From assembly GCF_000802305.1 (NCBI RefSeq), contig NZ_JTDK01000011.1:124001-188000 (forward strand): a stretch of DNA of 64,000 nt, given 5' to 3'. Shown here piece by piece: positions 8,821-17,816 of this stretch. The position numbers and the translations under genes were made by a program. How positions within the stretch are numbered: position 1 is the first letter of the stretch; each line of letters begins with the position of its first letter. The notes beneath the pieces are model-generated. The model was not told the DNA's origin and did not search any database. It worked only from the letters and a program-made list of their open reading frames with translations. Source of the stretch: Microbacterium mangrovi. GTDB lineage: Bacteria > Actinomycetota > Actinomycetes > Actinomycetales > Microbacteriaceae.

Positions 8821-8846
8821 AAACCGAGCGATGTTCGGTTTATGAT
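8821..8846 (+). promoter_or_regulatory. Promoter with perfect palindrome over the -10 of the glycosidase gene
   Basis: AAACCGA (8821-8827), 7 nt, TCGGTTT (8835-8841) is a perfect inverted repeat. Its right arm runs into the -10 hexamer TATGAT (8841-8846), which lies 6 nt before ATG 8853. The geometry suits repression by a dimeric regulator (TetR-like spacing). No regulator gene is adjacent. Confidence 0.55.
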
Positions 8847-8852
8847 CGTGGA

Positions 8853-10619
8853 ATGAGCAACGATGCCGCACCCGAGCGCCCCTGGCTGAATCCCGAACTT
8901 CCCACCTCCGAGCGGGTCGAGCTGCTGCTCGCCGAGATGACCCTCGAAGAGAAGGCGGGCCTCTTCTTCCACACGATGATCGCGATGGGCGAGGACGGAG
9001 AGCTGTCCGAGGGCAGCGAGATGTTCGGCATCCCGTCGAACCGCCACCACGTCGTCGACCAGCACATGTCGCACTTCAACCTGCTCGGCGTCGCGCCGAC
9101 GGCGGGCGACATCGCGCGGTGGTACAACAAGCTGCAGGAGCTCGCGGCATCCACCCGGCTCGGCATCCCCGTGACGATCTCCACCGATCCGCGCCACGGG
9201 TTCAGCGAGAACCCGGGCGCGTCGATGCTGGCCGGCCCCTTCTCGCAGTGGCCCGAGCCCCTCGGGCTCGCCGCGACGGCCGATCCCGAGCTGGTGGAGC
9301 GCTTCGGGGACATCGCCCGCCGCGAGTACACCGCGGTCGGCATCCGCGTCGCGCTGCACCCGCAGGTCGACCTCGCCACCGAGCCCCGCTGGGCGCGGCA
9401 GCTGCAGACGTTCGGTGAGGATGCCGACCTGTCCGGCCGGCTGGGGGCCGCGTACGTGCGCGGATTCCAGGGCGAATCGTTCGGGCCGGGTTCGGTGTCG
9501 ACGATGACGAAGCACTTCCCGGGCGGCGGCCCGCAGAAGGACGGCGAGGACCCGCACTTCGACTACGGTCGCGAGCAGGTCTACCCGGGCGACAACTTCG
9601 AGCACCACCTGAAGCCCTTCGAAGAGGTCTTCGCCGCCGGCGGACGCCAGATCATGCCGTACTACGGGATGCCCGTGGGGACCGAGTACGAAGAGGTCGG
9701 CTTCGGCTTCAACAAGGGCGTGCTCACCGGCCTGCTGCGCGAGCGGTTCGGGTTCGACGGGATCGTGTGCACCGACTGGGGCCTGGTGACCGACCAGCCC
9801 ATCATGGGCGCCGACTTCGCGGCCCGCGCGTGGGGCGTCGAGCACCTCACCCCCGCCGAGCGGATGACGAAGATCCTGGATGCCGGAGCCGACCAGTTCG
9901 GCGGCGAGCAGGAGCCGCAGATGCTCATCGACCTCGTGCAGTCGGGCGTCGTCGCCGAGGAGCGGCTGGATGTCTCGGCTCGCCGGCTGCTGCGCGAGAA
10001 GTTCGAGCTCGGGCTCTTCGAGAACCCGTTCGTGGATGCCGCGGCCGCCGACGCCGTCGTCGGGTCGGACGAGTTCCGCGCCGCGGGATACGCGGCGCAG
10101 CAGGCATCCGTCACCGTGCTCACCAACGACGGCGCGCTGCCCTTCGCGCGCGGGGCGAAGCTGTACGTCGAGGGCATCGCCGCCGACATCGCCGCGCAGT
10201 ACGGCGAGGTCGTCGCGAGCCCCGCGGAGGCGGATGTCGCGATCCTGCGGATCCAGGCGCCCTACGAGGAGCGCGGCACGATGTTCGAGAACTTCTTCCA
10301 CGCCGGATCCCTCGACTTCCCGGCGGCGGTCGTCGACCACGTCGCCGAGGTGGCGGCGGCCGTGCCGACCGTCGTCGACGTGTTCCTGGATCGTCCCGCG
10401 ATCCTCGGCCCGGTGGTCTCGGCCGCCGACGCGGTCGTCGCGAACTGGGGTTCGGGCGCGCCGGCACTCCTTGACGTGCTCTCCGGCGCGGTCCCGGCGA
10501 CCGGCAAGCTCCCGTTCGACGTGCCCCGTTCGATGGCGGCGGTGGAGGCATCCCGCCCCGACGTGCCCTTCGACACCGCCGACCCGCTGTTCCGGTTCGG
10601 CCACGGTCTGAGCCTGTAA
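8853..10619 (+). CDS. Glycoside hydrolase family 3 (beta-glucosidase-like)
   Basis: A 588-residue GH3 enzyme. The N-terminal TIM-barrel carries the substrate loop TKHFPGGGPQKDGEDPH and the nucleophile Asp308 in IVCTDWG. The alpha/beta sandwich domain (about 410-588) ends with the FRFGHGL motif typical of the GH3 C-terminus. No signal peptide and no FnIII or PA14 domain are seen, so it is a short cytoplasmic form, probably hydrolysing imported oligosaccharides. It is a single-gene unit between its own palindrome-bearing leaderless promoter and a strong bidirectional terminator. Exact substrate specificity cannot be read. Confidence 0.88.
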   Translation: MSNDAAPERPWLNPELPTSERVELLLAEMTLEEKAGLFFHTMIAMGEDGELSEGSEMFGIPSNRHHVVDQHMSHFNLLGVAPTAGDIARWYNKLQELAASTRLGIPVTISTDPRHGFSENPGASMLAGPFSQWPEPLGLAATADPELVERFGDIARREYTAVGIRVALHPQVDLATEPRWARQLQTFGEDADLSGRLGAAYVRGFQGESFGPGSVSTMTKHFPGGGPQKDGEDPHFDYGREQVYPGDNFEHHLKPFEEVFAAGGRQIMPYYGMPVGTEYEEVGFGFNKGVLTGLLRERFGFDGIVCTDWGLVTDQPIMGADFAARAWGVEHLTPAERMTKILDAGADQFGGEQEPQMLIDLVQSGVVAEERLDVSARRLLREKFELGLFENPFVDAAAADAVVGSDEFRAAGYAAQQASVTVLTNDGALPFARGAKLYVEGIAADIAAQYGEVVASPAEADVAILRIQAPYEERGTMFENFFHAGSLDFPAAVVDHVAEVAAAVPTVVDVFLDRPAILGPVVSAADAVVANWGSGAPALLDVLSGAVPATGKLPFDVPRSMAAVEASRPDVPFDTADPLFRFGHGLSL

Positions 10620-10634
10620 ACCGCGAGCAACCCG

Positions 10635-10684
10635 GTTCGCTCGTCACGATCGGCGGCTTCGGCCGCGCATCGTGACGAGCGAAC
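10635..10684. terminator. Bidirectional hairpin terminator
   Basis: A 16-bp perfect stem GTTCGCTCGTCACGAT / ATCGTGACGAGCGAAC (10635-10650, 10669-10684) is capped by a second stem GCGGC-TTCG-GCCGC. It lies exactly between the convergent glycosidase and coaBC genes. There is no U-run, as is common in high-GC actinobacteria. Confidence 0.8.
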
Positions 10685-10700
10685 AGGCTCCGGGGCGCCG

Positions 10701-11903
10701 TCAGGCGCGGGCGCCCCGCACGGCGTCCCAGACCGCGTCGGCGACGTGACGCTTGCTGCCGGACGCCTCGGCCACGACCGTGTCGGAGGCGCCGACGATC
10801 AGCACCGCGTTGTCGGGCTGCTCGAAGCCGTGACCCTCGGACACGTCGTTGACGGCGAGCAGGTCGACGCCCTTGCGGCGGCGCTTGCGGATGCCGCGCT
10901 CGCGCAGGTCCGCGGCATCCTCCGCGGTCTCCGCCGCGAAGCCGACGATCGTCTGACCCGGACGCCGCGCCTCCACGAGCCCCGCGACGATGTCGTCGTT
11001 CTTGACGAGCTCGATCTCGTCGAGCGGCCCGTCCTCCTTGGAGAGCTTGCGTTCGGCGACGGCTGCCGGCCGGTAGTCGGCGACCGCTGCCGCCATCACG
11101 ACGACATCGGCGGACTCGGCCGCCGAGGTCACCGCGGCGCCGAGTTCGGCCGCGGTCCCGACCGGCACGATCGAGACGCGCGGATGGACGGCATCCGCCC
11201 GCACGGCCTGCTCGACGTGCGCCGCGATCAGCACGACTTCGGCGCCGCGGTCGGCGGCCGCGCGCGCGAGGGCGACCCCCTGCCGTCCGCTGGAGCGGTT
11301 GCCGAGGAAGCGCACCGGGTCGATGGGCTCGCGGGTTCCGCCGGCGGTGACGGCGACCCGCAGGCCGGTGAGGTCGGCCGGCCGCACCACGCCGAGGGCG
11401 AAGTCCAGGATGTCGTCGGGCTCGGTCATCCGGCCCGGGCCGCTGTCGGTGCCGGTCAGCTGCCCGATCTCGGGGCCGACGACGTGCACGCCGCGGGCGC
11501 GGAGCACGGCGATGTTCGCCTGCGTGGCGGGATGCTCCCACATCTCGGTGTGCATCGCGGGGGCCACCACGACCGGGGCGGACGTCGCCAGCAGCGTGGT
11601 GCCGAGCAGGTCGTCGGCGAGCCCCGCCGCCATCCGGGCGAGGGTGTTCGCGGTCGCCGGGGCCACGATGACGAGCTCGGCGGCCTGCCCGAGCGCGACG
11701 TGCCGCACGGTGTCGACGCCCTCGTGCACGGAGGTGGTCACCGGATGCCGGCTGATGGCCTCCCACGTGGGCAGCCCGACGAAGCGCAGGCTGTCCTCGG
11801 TGGGCACGACGTGCACGTCATGGCCCCGCAGCACCAGCCCGCGCACGAGCTGGACGGTCTTGTACGCGGCAATGCCGCCGGTCACTCCCACGACGATCTG
11901 CAC
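10701..11903 (-). CDS. coaBC: Bifunctional phosphopantothenoylcysteine decarboxylase / phosphopantothenate-cysteine ligase
   Basis: This enzyme catalyses two consecutive steps of coenzyme A synthesis. It has 400 residues. The N-terminal flavoprotein CoaC domain starts with IVVGVTGGIAAYKT and contains the FMN/active-site segments APATANTLARMAAGLADDL and APAMHTEMW. The C-terminal CoaB domain starts around VTAGGTREPIDPVRFLGNRS, with the ligase KKND-like ELVKND strand and a late VGFAAET. GTG 11903 is chosen because CAGAAT lies 7 nt upstream and the protein then begins exactly at the CoaC fold. It is divergent from the NRDE gene (60 bp). Confidence 0.93.
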   Translation of the reverse strand: MQIVVGVTGGIAAYKTVQLVRGLVLRGHDVHVVPTEDSLRFVGLPTWEAISRHPVTTSVHEGVDTVRHVALGQAAELVIVAPATANTLARMAAGLADDLLGTTLLATSAPVVVAPAMHTEMWEHPATQANIAVLRARGVHVVGPEIGQLTGTDSGPGRMTEPDDILDFALGVVRPADLTGLRVAVTAGGTREPIDPVRFLGNRSSGRQGVALARAAADRGAEVVLIAAHVEQAVRADAVHPRVSIVPVGTAAELGAAVTSAAESADVVVMAAAVADYRPAAVAERKLSKEDGPLDEIELVKNDDIVAGLVEARRPGQTIVGFAAETAEDAADLRERGIRKRRRKGVDLLAVNDVSEGHGFEQPDNAVLIVGASDTVVAEASGSKRHVADAVWDAVRGARA

Positions 11904-11963
11904 GCCCCCGATTCTGGCACCCCCGCGACCCCGGTGCGCGGACCGGGTCGTACACTCATCGAC

Positions 11964-12686
11964 GTGTGCACCGTGATCATCGACGTCCCCGACGATTCCG
12001 CGGGAGCAGTCCGGCTGCTCGCCGTCCGCGACGAAGACCCGGAGCGTCCCTGGCATCCGCTCGGGCAGTGGTGGCCGCAGCATCCCGGAATCACGGGCGT
12101 GCACGACATCCGCGCGGGTGGGGCGTGGCTGGCGGCCGATCCGGCCCGCGGTCGCCTCGCGATCCTGCTGAACCGTGCGGGCACCCTCGACCTCCCGGAA
12201 GACCGGCTGGTCTCGCGCGGGACCCTTCCGCTCGCCTCGGTCACGGGACACGAGCTGGATGCCGCGCCCCGCACCCACGGCTTCAACCTCGTCGAGGTGG
12301 TCGGCGCCACCGCCCGGGTGCACGCCTGGGACGGCCACGAGCTCGTCACCACGCAGCTCGAACCCGGCGTGCACATGCTCGCCCACGACGGCGTCGACGA
12401 CCCGGAAACTGCGCGCATCGCCCGCTGGCTGCCGGACTACCGCGCCGCGCGGCCGGCTCCCGGCGACGATCCGGCGTGGCCGGCGTCGTGGGTCGATCTG
12501 CTCGCGCGCAGCGCCCGGCTCGGTCCCGACGACGACCGGGCGATCATCCGGGACAACAACCCGCACGGGTATCCGACCGAGTCGCTGCTCTTCTGCACGG
12601 CGACGGTGTCGGATGCCGGGGCGCGGGTCGATTACGTCCCGCTCCCGAGCCCGGCGCACTGGGCGCCGAGCACGCCCGTGACCTGA
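11964..12686 (+). CDS. NRDE (TANGO2-like, DUF833) family protein
   Basis: A 240-residue member of the NRDE/TANGO2 family. It has the typical MCTVII N-terminus with Cys2, an AVRDED motif in place of Asn-Arg-Asp-Glu, GGAWLA and a late ESLLFC region. The molecular role is not established; the eukaryotic homologue has been linked to heme or lipid handling. The GTG start at 11964 is supported by a TACACT -10 (11951-11956) 7 nt upstream, a leaderless mRNA, and by the conserved MCT start. It is a monocistronic unit followed by a hairpin. Confidence 0.82.
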   Translation: MCTVIIDVPDDSAGAVRLLAVRDEDPERPWHPLGQWWPQHPGITGVHDIRAGGAWLAADPARGRLAILLNRAGTLDLPEDRLVSRGTLPLASVTGHELDAAPRTHGFNLVEVVGATARVHAWDGHELVTTQLEPGVHMLAHDGVDDPETARIARWLPDYRAARPAPGDDPAWPASWVDLLARSARLGPDDDRAIIRDNNPHGYPTESLLFCTATVSDAGARVDYVPLPSPAHWAPSTPVT

Positions 12687-12707
12687 CCTCCGCCGAGAAA
12701 GGGCCGC

Positions 12708-12746
12708 GCCGACGAGACAGGGTCGCCACGGCCCCGTCTCGTCGGC
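12708..12746. terminator. Hairpin terminator between NRDE and usp genes
   Basis: Stem GCCGACGAGAC (12708-12718) / GTCTCGTCGGC (12736-12746), with extra G-C pairs in the 17-nt loop region. It lies between convergent genes and can serve both. Confidence 0.75.
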
Positions 12747-12797
12747 ATGACCCCGTCTCGCGGACGGCGCCGCACACCGGTCGGGCGGTGCCGGGCG

Positions 12798-13718
12798 TCA
12801 GCCGATCTCGGCGCGCGCGGCGAGCACCTCCGTGCGTCCGCGCGGCACCACGACCACGGGAACGGGGGAGTGGCGCACGACCTTCGCGGCGTGCGATCCC
12901 ACGAACACCCGCGCGATCGGTCCGAGACTCGACGAGCCCACGATGAGCACCTCGTTCGGCTCCCACTCCACGTCGTCCATCGCGGCGCTCCAGGACTCGC
13001 CGGTGCCGACGACGGCATCCATGGACACCGGCGTGCTCGGCAGCTCGGACAGCTCTTCGAGCAGCCTGTCGGCATCCGCCCGCATCTGCCGCGCCCACTC
13101 GTCGCGGATGGGATCTTCGGCACTCGCCCCCACGCCGGCGGTCATCGGCGCCGGCGGGAGCACCGCGAACGATGCCAGGCGCAGCGACCCGCCGCCCGCG
13201 GCGGCGATGCCCGCGGCGGCGACGACCAGGTCGGCCGAGGCATCCGATCCGCTGTAGCCGGCGGTGATCCGCGTGATCCGGGCGCCCTTGCCGACACGGT
13301 AGCCGCGCGGGGCGATGGCGACCGGCACGGGCGACGCGTGCAGCAGGGCGTCCGCTTCGGACCCGACGCTGACGCGGCCGATCTGCCCGGCGGTCGAGGA
13401 GCCGAGGACGATCAGACGGGCGTCGTGCTTCTCGACGAGTTCGAGGATGCCGCGTCGCGCCGACGACGCCTCGTGCACCACGAACTTCGCCTTCACGTCG
13501 CCGGCGAGCATCGCGGCCGCGTGGTCGAGCACGACGTTCGCCGAGGCATCCGCATACTCCAGCCACTCCGTGTCGACGGGACGCGCGCTCGGCGGCCAGC
13601 TGCGCGGCGTGACCGCCGCGATCACCAGCTTCATGTCGAGCGAACGCGCGAGCAGCTCGCCCAGCTGCACGACGGCCGCCGACCGGCGCCCGGGGCTCAC
13701 TCCGACCAGGACGGTCAT
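12798..13718 (-). CDS. Universal stress protein, two UspA domains (copy 1)
   Basis: A tandem-UspA protein of 306 residues. Domain 1 (1-145) ends with the nucleotide-binding pattern VLGSSTAGQIGRVSVGSEAD followed by PVPVAIAPRG. Domain 2 (150-306) ends with IVGSSSLGPIARVFVGSHA and PVPVVVVPRG. The G-2x-G-9x-G(S/T) pattern predicts ATP binding. It overlaps the preceding permease gene by 4 bp (ATGA), so it is translationally coupled. It is the last gene of a four-gene permease-usp-permease-usp run. Confidence 0.9.
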   Translation of the reverse strand: MTVLVGVSPGRRSAAVVQLGELLARSLDMKLVIAAVTPRSWPPSARPVDTEWLEYADASANVVLDHAAAMLAGDVKAKFVVHEASSARRGILELVEKHDARLIVLGSSTAGQIGRVSVGSEADALLHASPVPVAIAPRGYRVGKGARITRITAGYSGSDASADLVVAAAGIAAAGGGSLRLASFAVLPPAPMTAGVGASAEDPIRDEWARQMRADADRLLEELSELPSTPVSMDAVVGTGESWSAAMDDVEWEPNEVLIVGSSSLGPIARVFVGSHAAKVVRHSPVPVVVVPRGRTEVLAARAEIG

Positions 13719-15181
13719 CGATCGCCTCCCTCACCGGGCTGGCGCACGTTCGACGTGTACGGCACCTCGGGGTCGACGCCGACCGGGTGCCCCGTCTCGA
13801 GCACGGAGTGCTTGCGGCCGTAGAACCAGTAGTAGACGAGGAACACGAGCGTCCAGATGACGAACACCTCGATCGTGATCAGCCGCAGCTGCGTGATGAT
13901 CACGATGCAGCCGATGATCGACAGGATCGGGATGGTCCATCCCAGCGGCAGCCGGAAGCCGCGCTCCAGATTGGGTTCGCGCACCCGCAGGATGATGACG
14001 CCCACCGACACCACCAGGAACGCGACGAGGGTTCCGATCGAGGTCATCTCGGCGAGGAAGTTGATCGGCACGACGGCGGCGAGGATGCTCGTCACGATCA
14101 TCACGATGACGGTGTTCTGCGTCGGCGTCATCGTGCGCGGGTTCACCTTCTCGAACACCCGCGGGATCATGCCGTCGCGCGACATCGCGAACAGGATGCG
14201 GGTCTGGCCGTACAGCACCACGAGCGTCACCGAGAAGATCGAGATGATCGCGCCGATCGCGATCACCGTGCCCGGCCAGGTCGAGCCGATGATGTTCTGC
14301 AGGATCACCGCGAGACCGGCATCCTGACCCTTGAACTTCGCCGGCGCCTGCGCGCCGAGCGCGGCGAGGCAGGTGAGCACGTAGAGCCCGATGATGATCA
14401 GCAGGGCGAAGATGATCGCGAGCGGCAGGTTGCGCTTCGGGTTCTTCGCCTCTTCACCGGCGGTGGACACGGCATCCAGACCGACGAACGAGAAGAAGAT
14501 GATGCCCGCGCCGCCCACGATGCCGGCGAAGCCCGCGGGCGCGAAGTTGTGGAAGTGGTCGGCGTTCCAGCCGGTGAACGCGACCGCGCAGAAGAACAGC
14601 ACGACGGCGATCTTGATGACGACCATGATGCTGTTCACGGTCGTCGACTCGCTGGCGCCGCGCATCAGCAGCAGCGAGCACAGCACGATCACGATGACGG
14701 CCGGGATGTTGATGATCCCGCCCTCCTCGGGAGCCTGCGACCACTGCACCGGGATCTCCCAGCCGAACAGGTTCTGCAGCAGCTGGTTCACGTACTGCGA
14801 CCAGCCGACGGCGACCGCCGCGGTCGAGACGCCGTACTCCAGCAGCAGACAGGCGCCCACGCCCATCGCCGTCGCCTCGCCGAGCGTCGCGTACGCGTAC
14901 GAGTAGGTCGAGCCGGACACCGGCACGGCCCCGGCCATCTCGGCGTAGCAGAGGGCGGTGAGGCCGGCGACGATGCCGCCGATGACGAACGAGAAGATCA
15001 CCGCGGGGCCGGCGATCGGCACCGCCTGCGACAGGATGAAGAAGATTCCGGTGCCGAGGGTTCCGCCCACGCCGATCATGGTCAGCGAGAACAGGCCGAT
15101 CGACCGTTTGAGGTGCGCCTCGTTCTCCGCCGGAGGGGTGGTGGGCTTGCGTCGCAGCAACTGCTGCCCGATTGTCGTCAT
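13715..15181 (-). CDS. APC-family amino acid permease (copy 1)
   Basis: A 488-residue membrane transporter with about 12 helices of the APC superfamily, in the cationic amino-acid transporter-like group. The helix 1 substrate loop is GVGGTLGTGIFF, then AVPVSGSTYSYAYATLGE in helix 3 and SFVGLDAVSTAGEEAKNP after helix 6. A typical GQTRILFAMSRDGM segment follows. The N-terminus begins MTTIGQQLLRRKP, nearly the same as that of copy 2. A GAGGGAG ribosome-binding site lies about 7 nt before ATG 15181. It is coupled to the downstream usp gene. The transported amino acid is not known. Confidence 0.9.
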   Translation of the reverse strand: MTTIGQQLLRRKPTTPPAENEAHLKRSIGLFSLTMIGVGGTLGTGIFFILSQAVPIAGPAVIFSFVIGGIVAGLTALCYAEMAGAVPVSGSTYSYAYATLGEATAMGVGACLLLEYGVSTAAVAVGWSQYVNQLLQNLFGWEIPVQWSQAPEEGGIINIPAVIVIVLCSLLLMRGASESTTVNSIMVVIKIAVVLFFCAVAFTGWNADHFHNFAPAGFAGIVGGAGIIFFSFVGLDAVSTAGEEAKNPKRNLPLAIIFALLIIIGLYVLTCLAALGAQAPAKFKGQDAGLAVILQNIIGSTWPGTVIAIGAIISIFSVTLVVLYGQTRILFAMSRDGMIPRVFEKVNPRTMTPTQNTVIVMIVTSILAAVVPINFLAEMTSIGTLVAFLVVSVGVIILRVREPNLERGFRLPLGWTIPILSIIGCIVIITQLRLITIEVFVIWTLVFLVYYWFYGRKHSVLETGHPVGVDPEVPYTSNVRQPGEGGDR

Positions 15182-15248
15182 GCGAGGCTCCCTCGGTGTT
15201 CGGGTGCGCCGGTCCCCATCGATCGGCGCCCCCCAGTCTGTCCCCGCC

Positions 15249-15282
15249 TCACACCCGGCGCAAGACTCCGCGCCGGGTGTGA
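15249..15282 (-). terminator. Hairpin between the two permease-usp units
   Basis: A 13-bp perfect stem TCACACCCGGCGC / GCGCCGGGTGTGA with an 8-nt loop, just beyond the stop of the second usp gene. It can end or attenuate transcription before permease copy 1. Confidence 0.75.
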
Positions 15283-15301
15283 CAAGCCCGTGACATCCGC
15301 G

Positions 15302-16198
15302 TCATTCCGCGGCGGCACCGGGGACGATCACCACCGGAACGGGCGCGTTGCGAAGGATCTTCGCGGCGCTGGATCCGAGGAACACGCGCGCCATCGGGTG
15401 GGTCGCGGACGATCCCACGGCGAGGATGTCGCCCTCGGCCCACTCCAGCGCGTCGATGGCGGCGCGCCAGTCCTCCCCTTCGACGAGCCGCATCTCGAGG
15501 TCGTCGGCGGTGAAGCCCGTGCTCGCCAGGTGCTCCCCGGCGTCGCGCTGCGCGCCGGCGGCCTGCGCCATCCACAGTCCGATCACCTGGGTCTCGGCGT
15601 GGGCCATGCGGGCGGTCACCGGCCGCCGCGGCGGGGTCACGACGAAGGTCACCACGCGCAGCTTCGCCGAGGTGCGTCGGCAGATCTCCGCCACGCGGGT
15701 GAGCAGCGACCAGCTCGCGTCGTCGTCGCGGAATCCCACCGTGACCCGCGTCACGGAGGCGTCCGTGCGGTAGCCGCGCGGGGCGATGGCCACCGGGATG
15801 CCGGACGAGTGCACCAGCCGGTCGGTCTTCGAGCTCAGCCGGATGCGGCCGGGGTCGGCATCCTCGCTGGAGCCCACGACGAGCATCCAGGCATCCGACG
15901 CGGCCGCCTCCTCCAGGAGGGTCTGCGGCACGGACCGGCCGCTCACCCATTCCGCGGTGCCTTCCACGGCGGGATGCCGCGCCAGGTCGTCGCCGGCCTG
16001 ATCGACGGCCAGTTCGCCCTCGGCGGCCGCCCAGGCCTCGAACTCCCGATCAGTGCCTCCGGCGGCAGGCGTTCCCCAGCCTTTGGGTACGACGCTGACG
16101 ACGCGGATCGGGTGGTGCTCGGACCGCGCCAGCTGGGCGGCGAGCTCCACGGCGCTGCGATCCTCGTTGCGCGGGCCGTACCCGACGAGGTACGTCAC
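15302..16198 (-). CDS. Universal stress protein, two UspA domains (copy 2)
   Basis: 298 residues with two UspA domains. The first contains VVGSSEDADPGRIRLSSKTD then GIPVAIAPRG; the second contains AVGSSATHPMARVFLGSSA then PVPVVIVPG. It has the same architecture as the usp gene at 12.8-13.7 kb but is clearly diverged from it. The start GTG 16198 overlaps the permease stop (GTGA) by 4 bp and gives the family N-terminus TYLVGYGPRNEDRSA, so I prefer it to longer forms. The partner is the permease directly upstream; a role in linking energy or stress state to amino-acid uptake is inference. Confidence 0.88.
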   Translation of the reverse strand: MTYLVGYGPRNEDRSAVELAAQLARSEHHPIRVVSVVPKGWGTPAAGGTDREFEAWAAAEGELAVDQAGDDLARHPAVEGTAEWVSGRSVPQTLLEEAAASDAWMLVVGSSEDADPGRIRLSSKTDRLVHSSGIPVAIAPRGYRTDASVTRVTVGFRDDDASWSLLTRVAEICRRTSAKLRVVTFVVTPPRRPVTARMAHAETQVIGLWMAQAAGAQRDAGEHLASTGFTADDLEMRLVEGEDWRAAIDALEWAEGDILAVGSSATHPMARVFLGSSAAKILRNAPVPVVIVPGAAAE

Positions 16199-17673
16199 TT
16201 CTCCTCCAGCTCGGGATGGATCGGCTCGGAGATCTCCTCCTCGGACGTGTAGTTGCTGAGGGTCGCGTGCCGGCGACCGTAGACCAGGTAGAAGAGGAAC
16301 ACGATCGCCAGCCAGGTGACGCAGATGATCCAGGTGATCGGCTGCAGGCTGGTGAGCACGTACAGGCACACCAGCACGGTGAGGATCGGGATCACCGGGA
16401 ACAGCGGCACCTTGAACGGGCGCTCGAGGTTCGGGTACTTGCGGCGCAGCACCATGAGCGAGATGGCGACCAGGCTGAAGGCGACCAGGGTGCCGAACGA
16501 GACGCTGTCCCACAGATAGACGTCGTTCACGAAGCCGGCGACCAGGGCGACGAGAACCGACACCACGACCGTGTTGAACACCGGGGTGCCGAAGCGCGGG
16601 CTGACCTCGAGGAACTTCTTGGACACCATCCCGTCGCGTGAGATCGAGAACAGGATGCGGGTCTGGCCGTACAGGGTGACCAGGGTCACCGAGAACACCG
16701 AGATGACCGCTCCCGCCGAGAGCACCGTCGCCCAGATCGGGGCCCCGGTCACCATCTCCATGACCTTCGCGAGCCCCGCCTCGCCCGCGGCCTTCGTGCC
16801 CCACCACGAGACCGGCTCGGCGGCGATGCCGGCCAGGCACACCAGAACGTATGTCGCCGTGACGATGAGGAGCGCGCCGATGATCGCGCGCGGGATCGCC
16901 TTCTGCGGGTTCTTCACCTCCTCACCGGCGGTCGCGACCGCGTCGAGGCCGATGAACGAGAAGAAGATCGTGCCGGCGGCCCCGCCGATGCCGGATGCCT
17001 GGTGGAAGAAGTTCGAGAAGTGATCGGCGTTGAACGCCGAGAAGCCGATCACGATGAACAGGGCGAGCACGCCGAGCTTGATGCACACCATGATGGCGTT
17101 GACGGTCGCGGACTCGGATGCCCCGCGGATGAGCAGCAGCATGCACAGGCCCACCAGGACGATCGCGGGGAGGTTGACGACCCCGCCGGTCGGTGCGCCG
17201 TCAGGGCCGGCCATGAACGTGGTCGACAGGGCGGTGGGCAGCTGGAAGCCGAAGAGGTGGCCGAGCAGCTCGTTGAAGTACTGGCTCCAGCCGACCGCGA
17301 CGGCCGAGACGGCCAGCCCGTACTCCAGCAGCACGCAGCCGCCGACGAGGATCGCGGCGCCCTCGCCCAGGGCGTGGTACGTGAACGAGTACGTCGACCC
17401 GCTCACCGGGATGGACGACGAGAGCTCGGCGTAGCAGAGCGCCGAGAGTCCGGCGGCGACCGCGGCGACGATGAACGAGATGATCACCGCCGGCCCGGCG
17501 AGCGGGATGGCGTTGCTCAGCACGAAGAAGATCCCGGTGCCGATCGTCGCCCCGACGCCGAACATCATGAGCTGGAAGGTGCCGAGTTTGCGCGGCAGCT
17601 CCTCGCCGGCGTGGAACTTGTGCTGGAACAGGATCGGTTTGCGTCGCAGCAGTTGCCGCCCGAGTGAGGTCAT
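16195..17673 (-). CDS. APC-family amino acid permease (copy 2)
   Basis: A 492-residue paralogue of the permease at 13.7-15.2 kb. It starts MTSLGRQLLRRKP and has GVGATIGTGIFFVLSN (helix 1), IPVSGSTYSFTYHALGEG (helix 3), SFIGLDAVATAGEEVKNP and YGQTRILFSISRDGMVSKKF. The start ATG 17673 is chosen for its AGGAGT ribosome-binding site and for alignment with copy 1; an upstream in-frame start would add 25 Pro/Gly-rich residues. It is the first gene of a leftward four-gene cluster. The C-terminal tail EEEISEPIHPELEEK is acidic and cytoplasmic. Confidence 0.9.
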   Translation of the reverse strand: MTSLGRQLLRRKPILFQHKFHAGEELPRKLGTFQLMMFGVGATIGTGIFFVLSNAIPLAGPAVIISFIVAAVAAGLSALCYAELSSSIPVSGSTYSFTYHALGEGAAILVGGCVLLEYGLAVSAVAVGWSQYFNELLGHLFGFQLPTALSTTFMAGPDGAPTGGVVNLPAIVLVGLCMLLLIRGASESATVNAIMVCIKLGVLALFIVIGFSAFNADHFSNFFHQASGIGGAAGTIFFSFIGLDAVATAGEEVKNPQKAIPRAIIGALLIVTATYVLVCLAGIAAEPVSWWGTKAAGEAGLAKVMEMVTGAPIWATVLSAGAVISVFSVTLVTLYGQTRILFSISRDGMVSKKFLEVSPRFGTPVFNTVVVSVLVALVAGFVNDVYLWDSVSFGTLVAFSLVAISLMVLRRKYPNLERPFKVPLFPVIPILTVLVCLYVLTSLQPITWIICVTWLAIVFLFYLVYGRRHATLSNYTSEEEISEPIHPELEEK

Positions 17674-17816
17674 CAGGACTCCTGGTGATCGGGCCGGTCC
17701 ACCTCGACCGGCTCCGTCAAGGGTGACGCCTGTCAGGCCCGGTGACAACCCGGACCGGAAGGAATCCGTCTGGGATCACAGACATTCTTGGTCTCGGTCC
17801 GGATGCCGGCCGGTCG
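17674..17816. other. Intergenic region with a small palindrome
   Basis: About 140 bases upstream of the permease operon. They contain GTCTG-GGATCA-CAGAC (about 17768-17783) flanked by the imperfect pair GGACCGGAAGG and TCGGTCCGG. This is a plausible operator or lysA terminator; no gene is seen. Confidence 0.35.
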
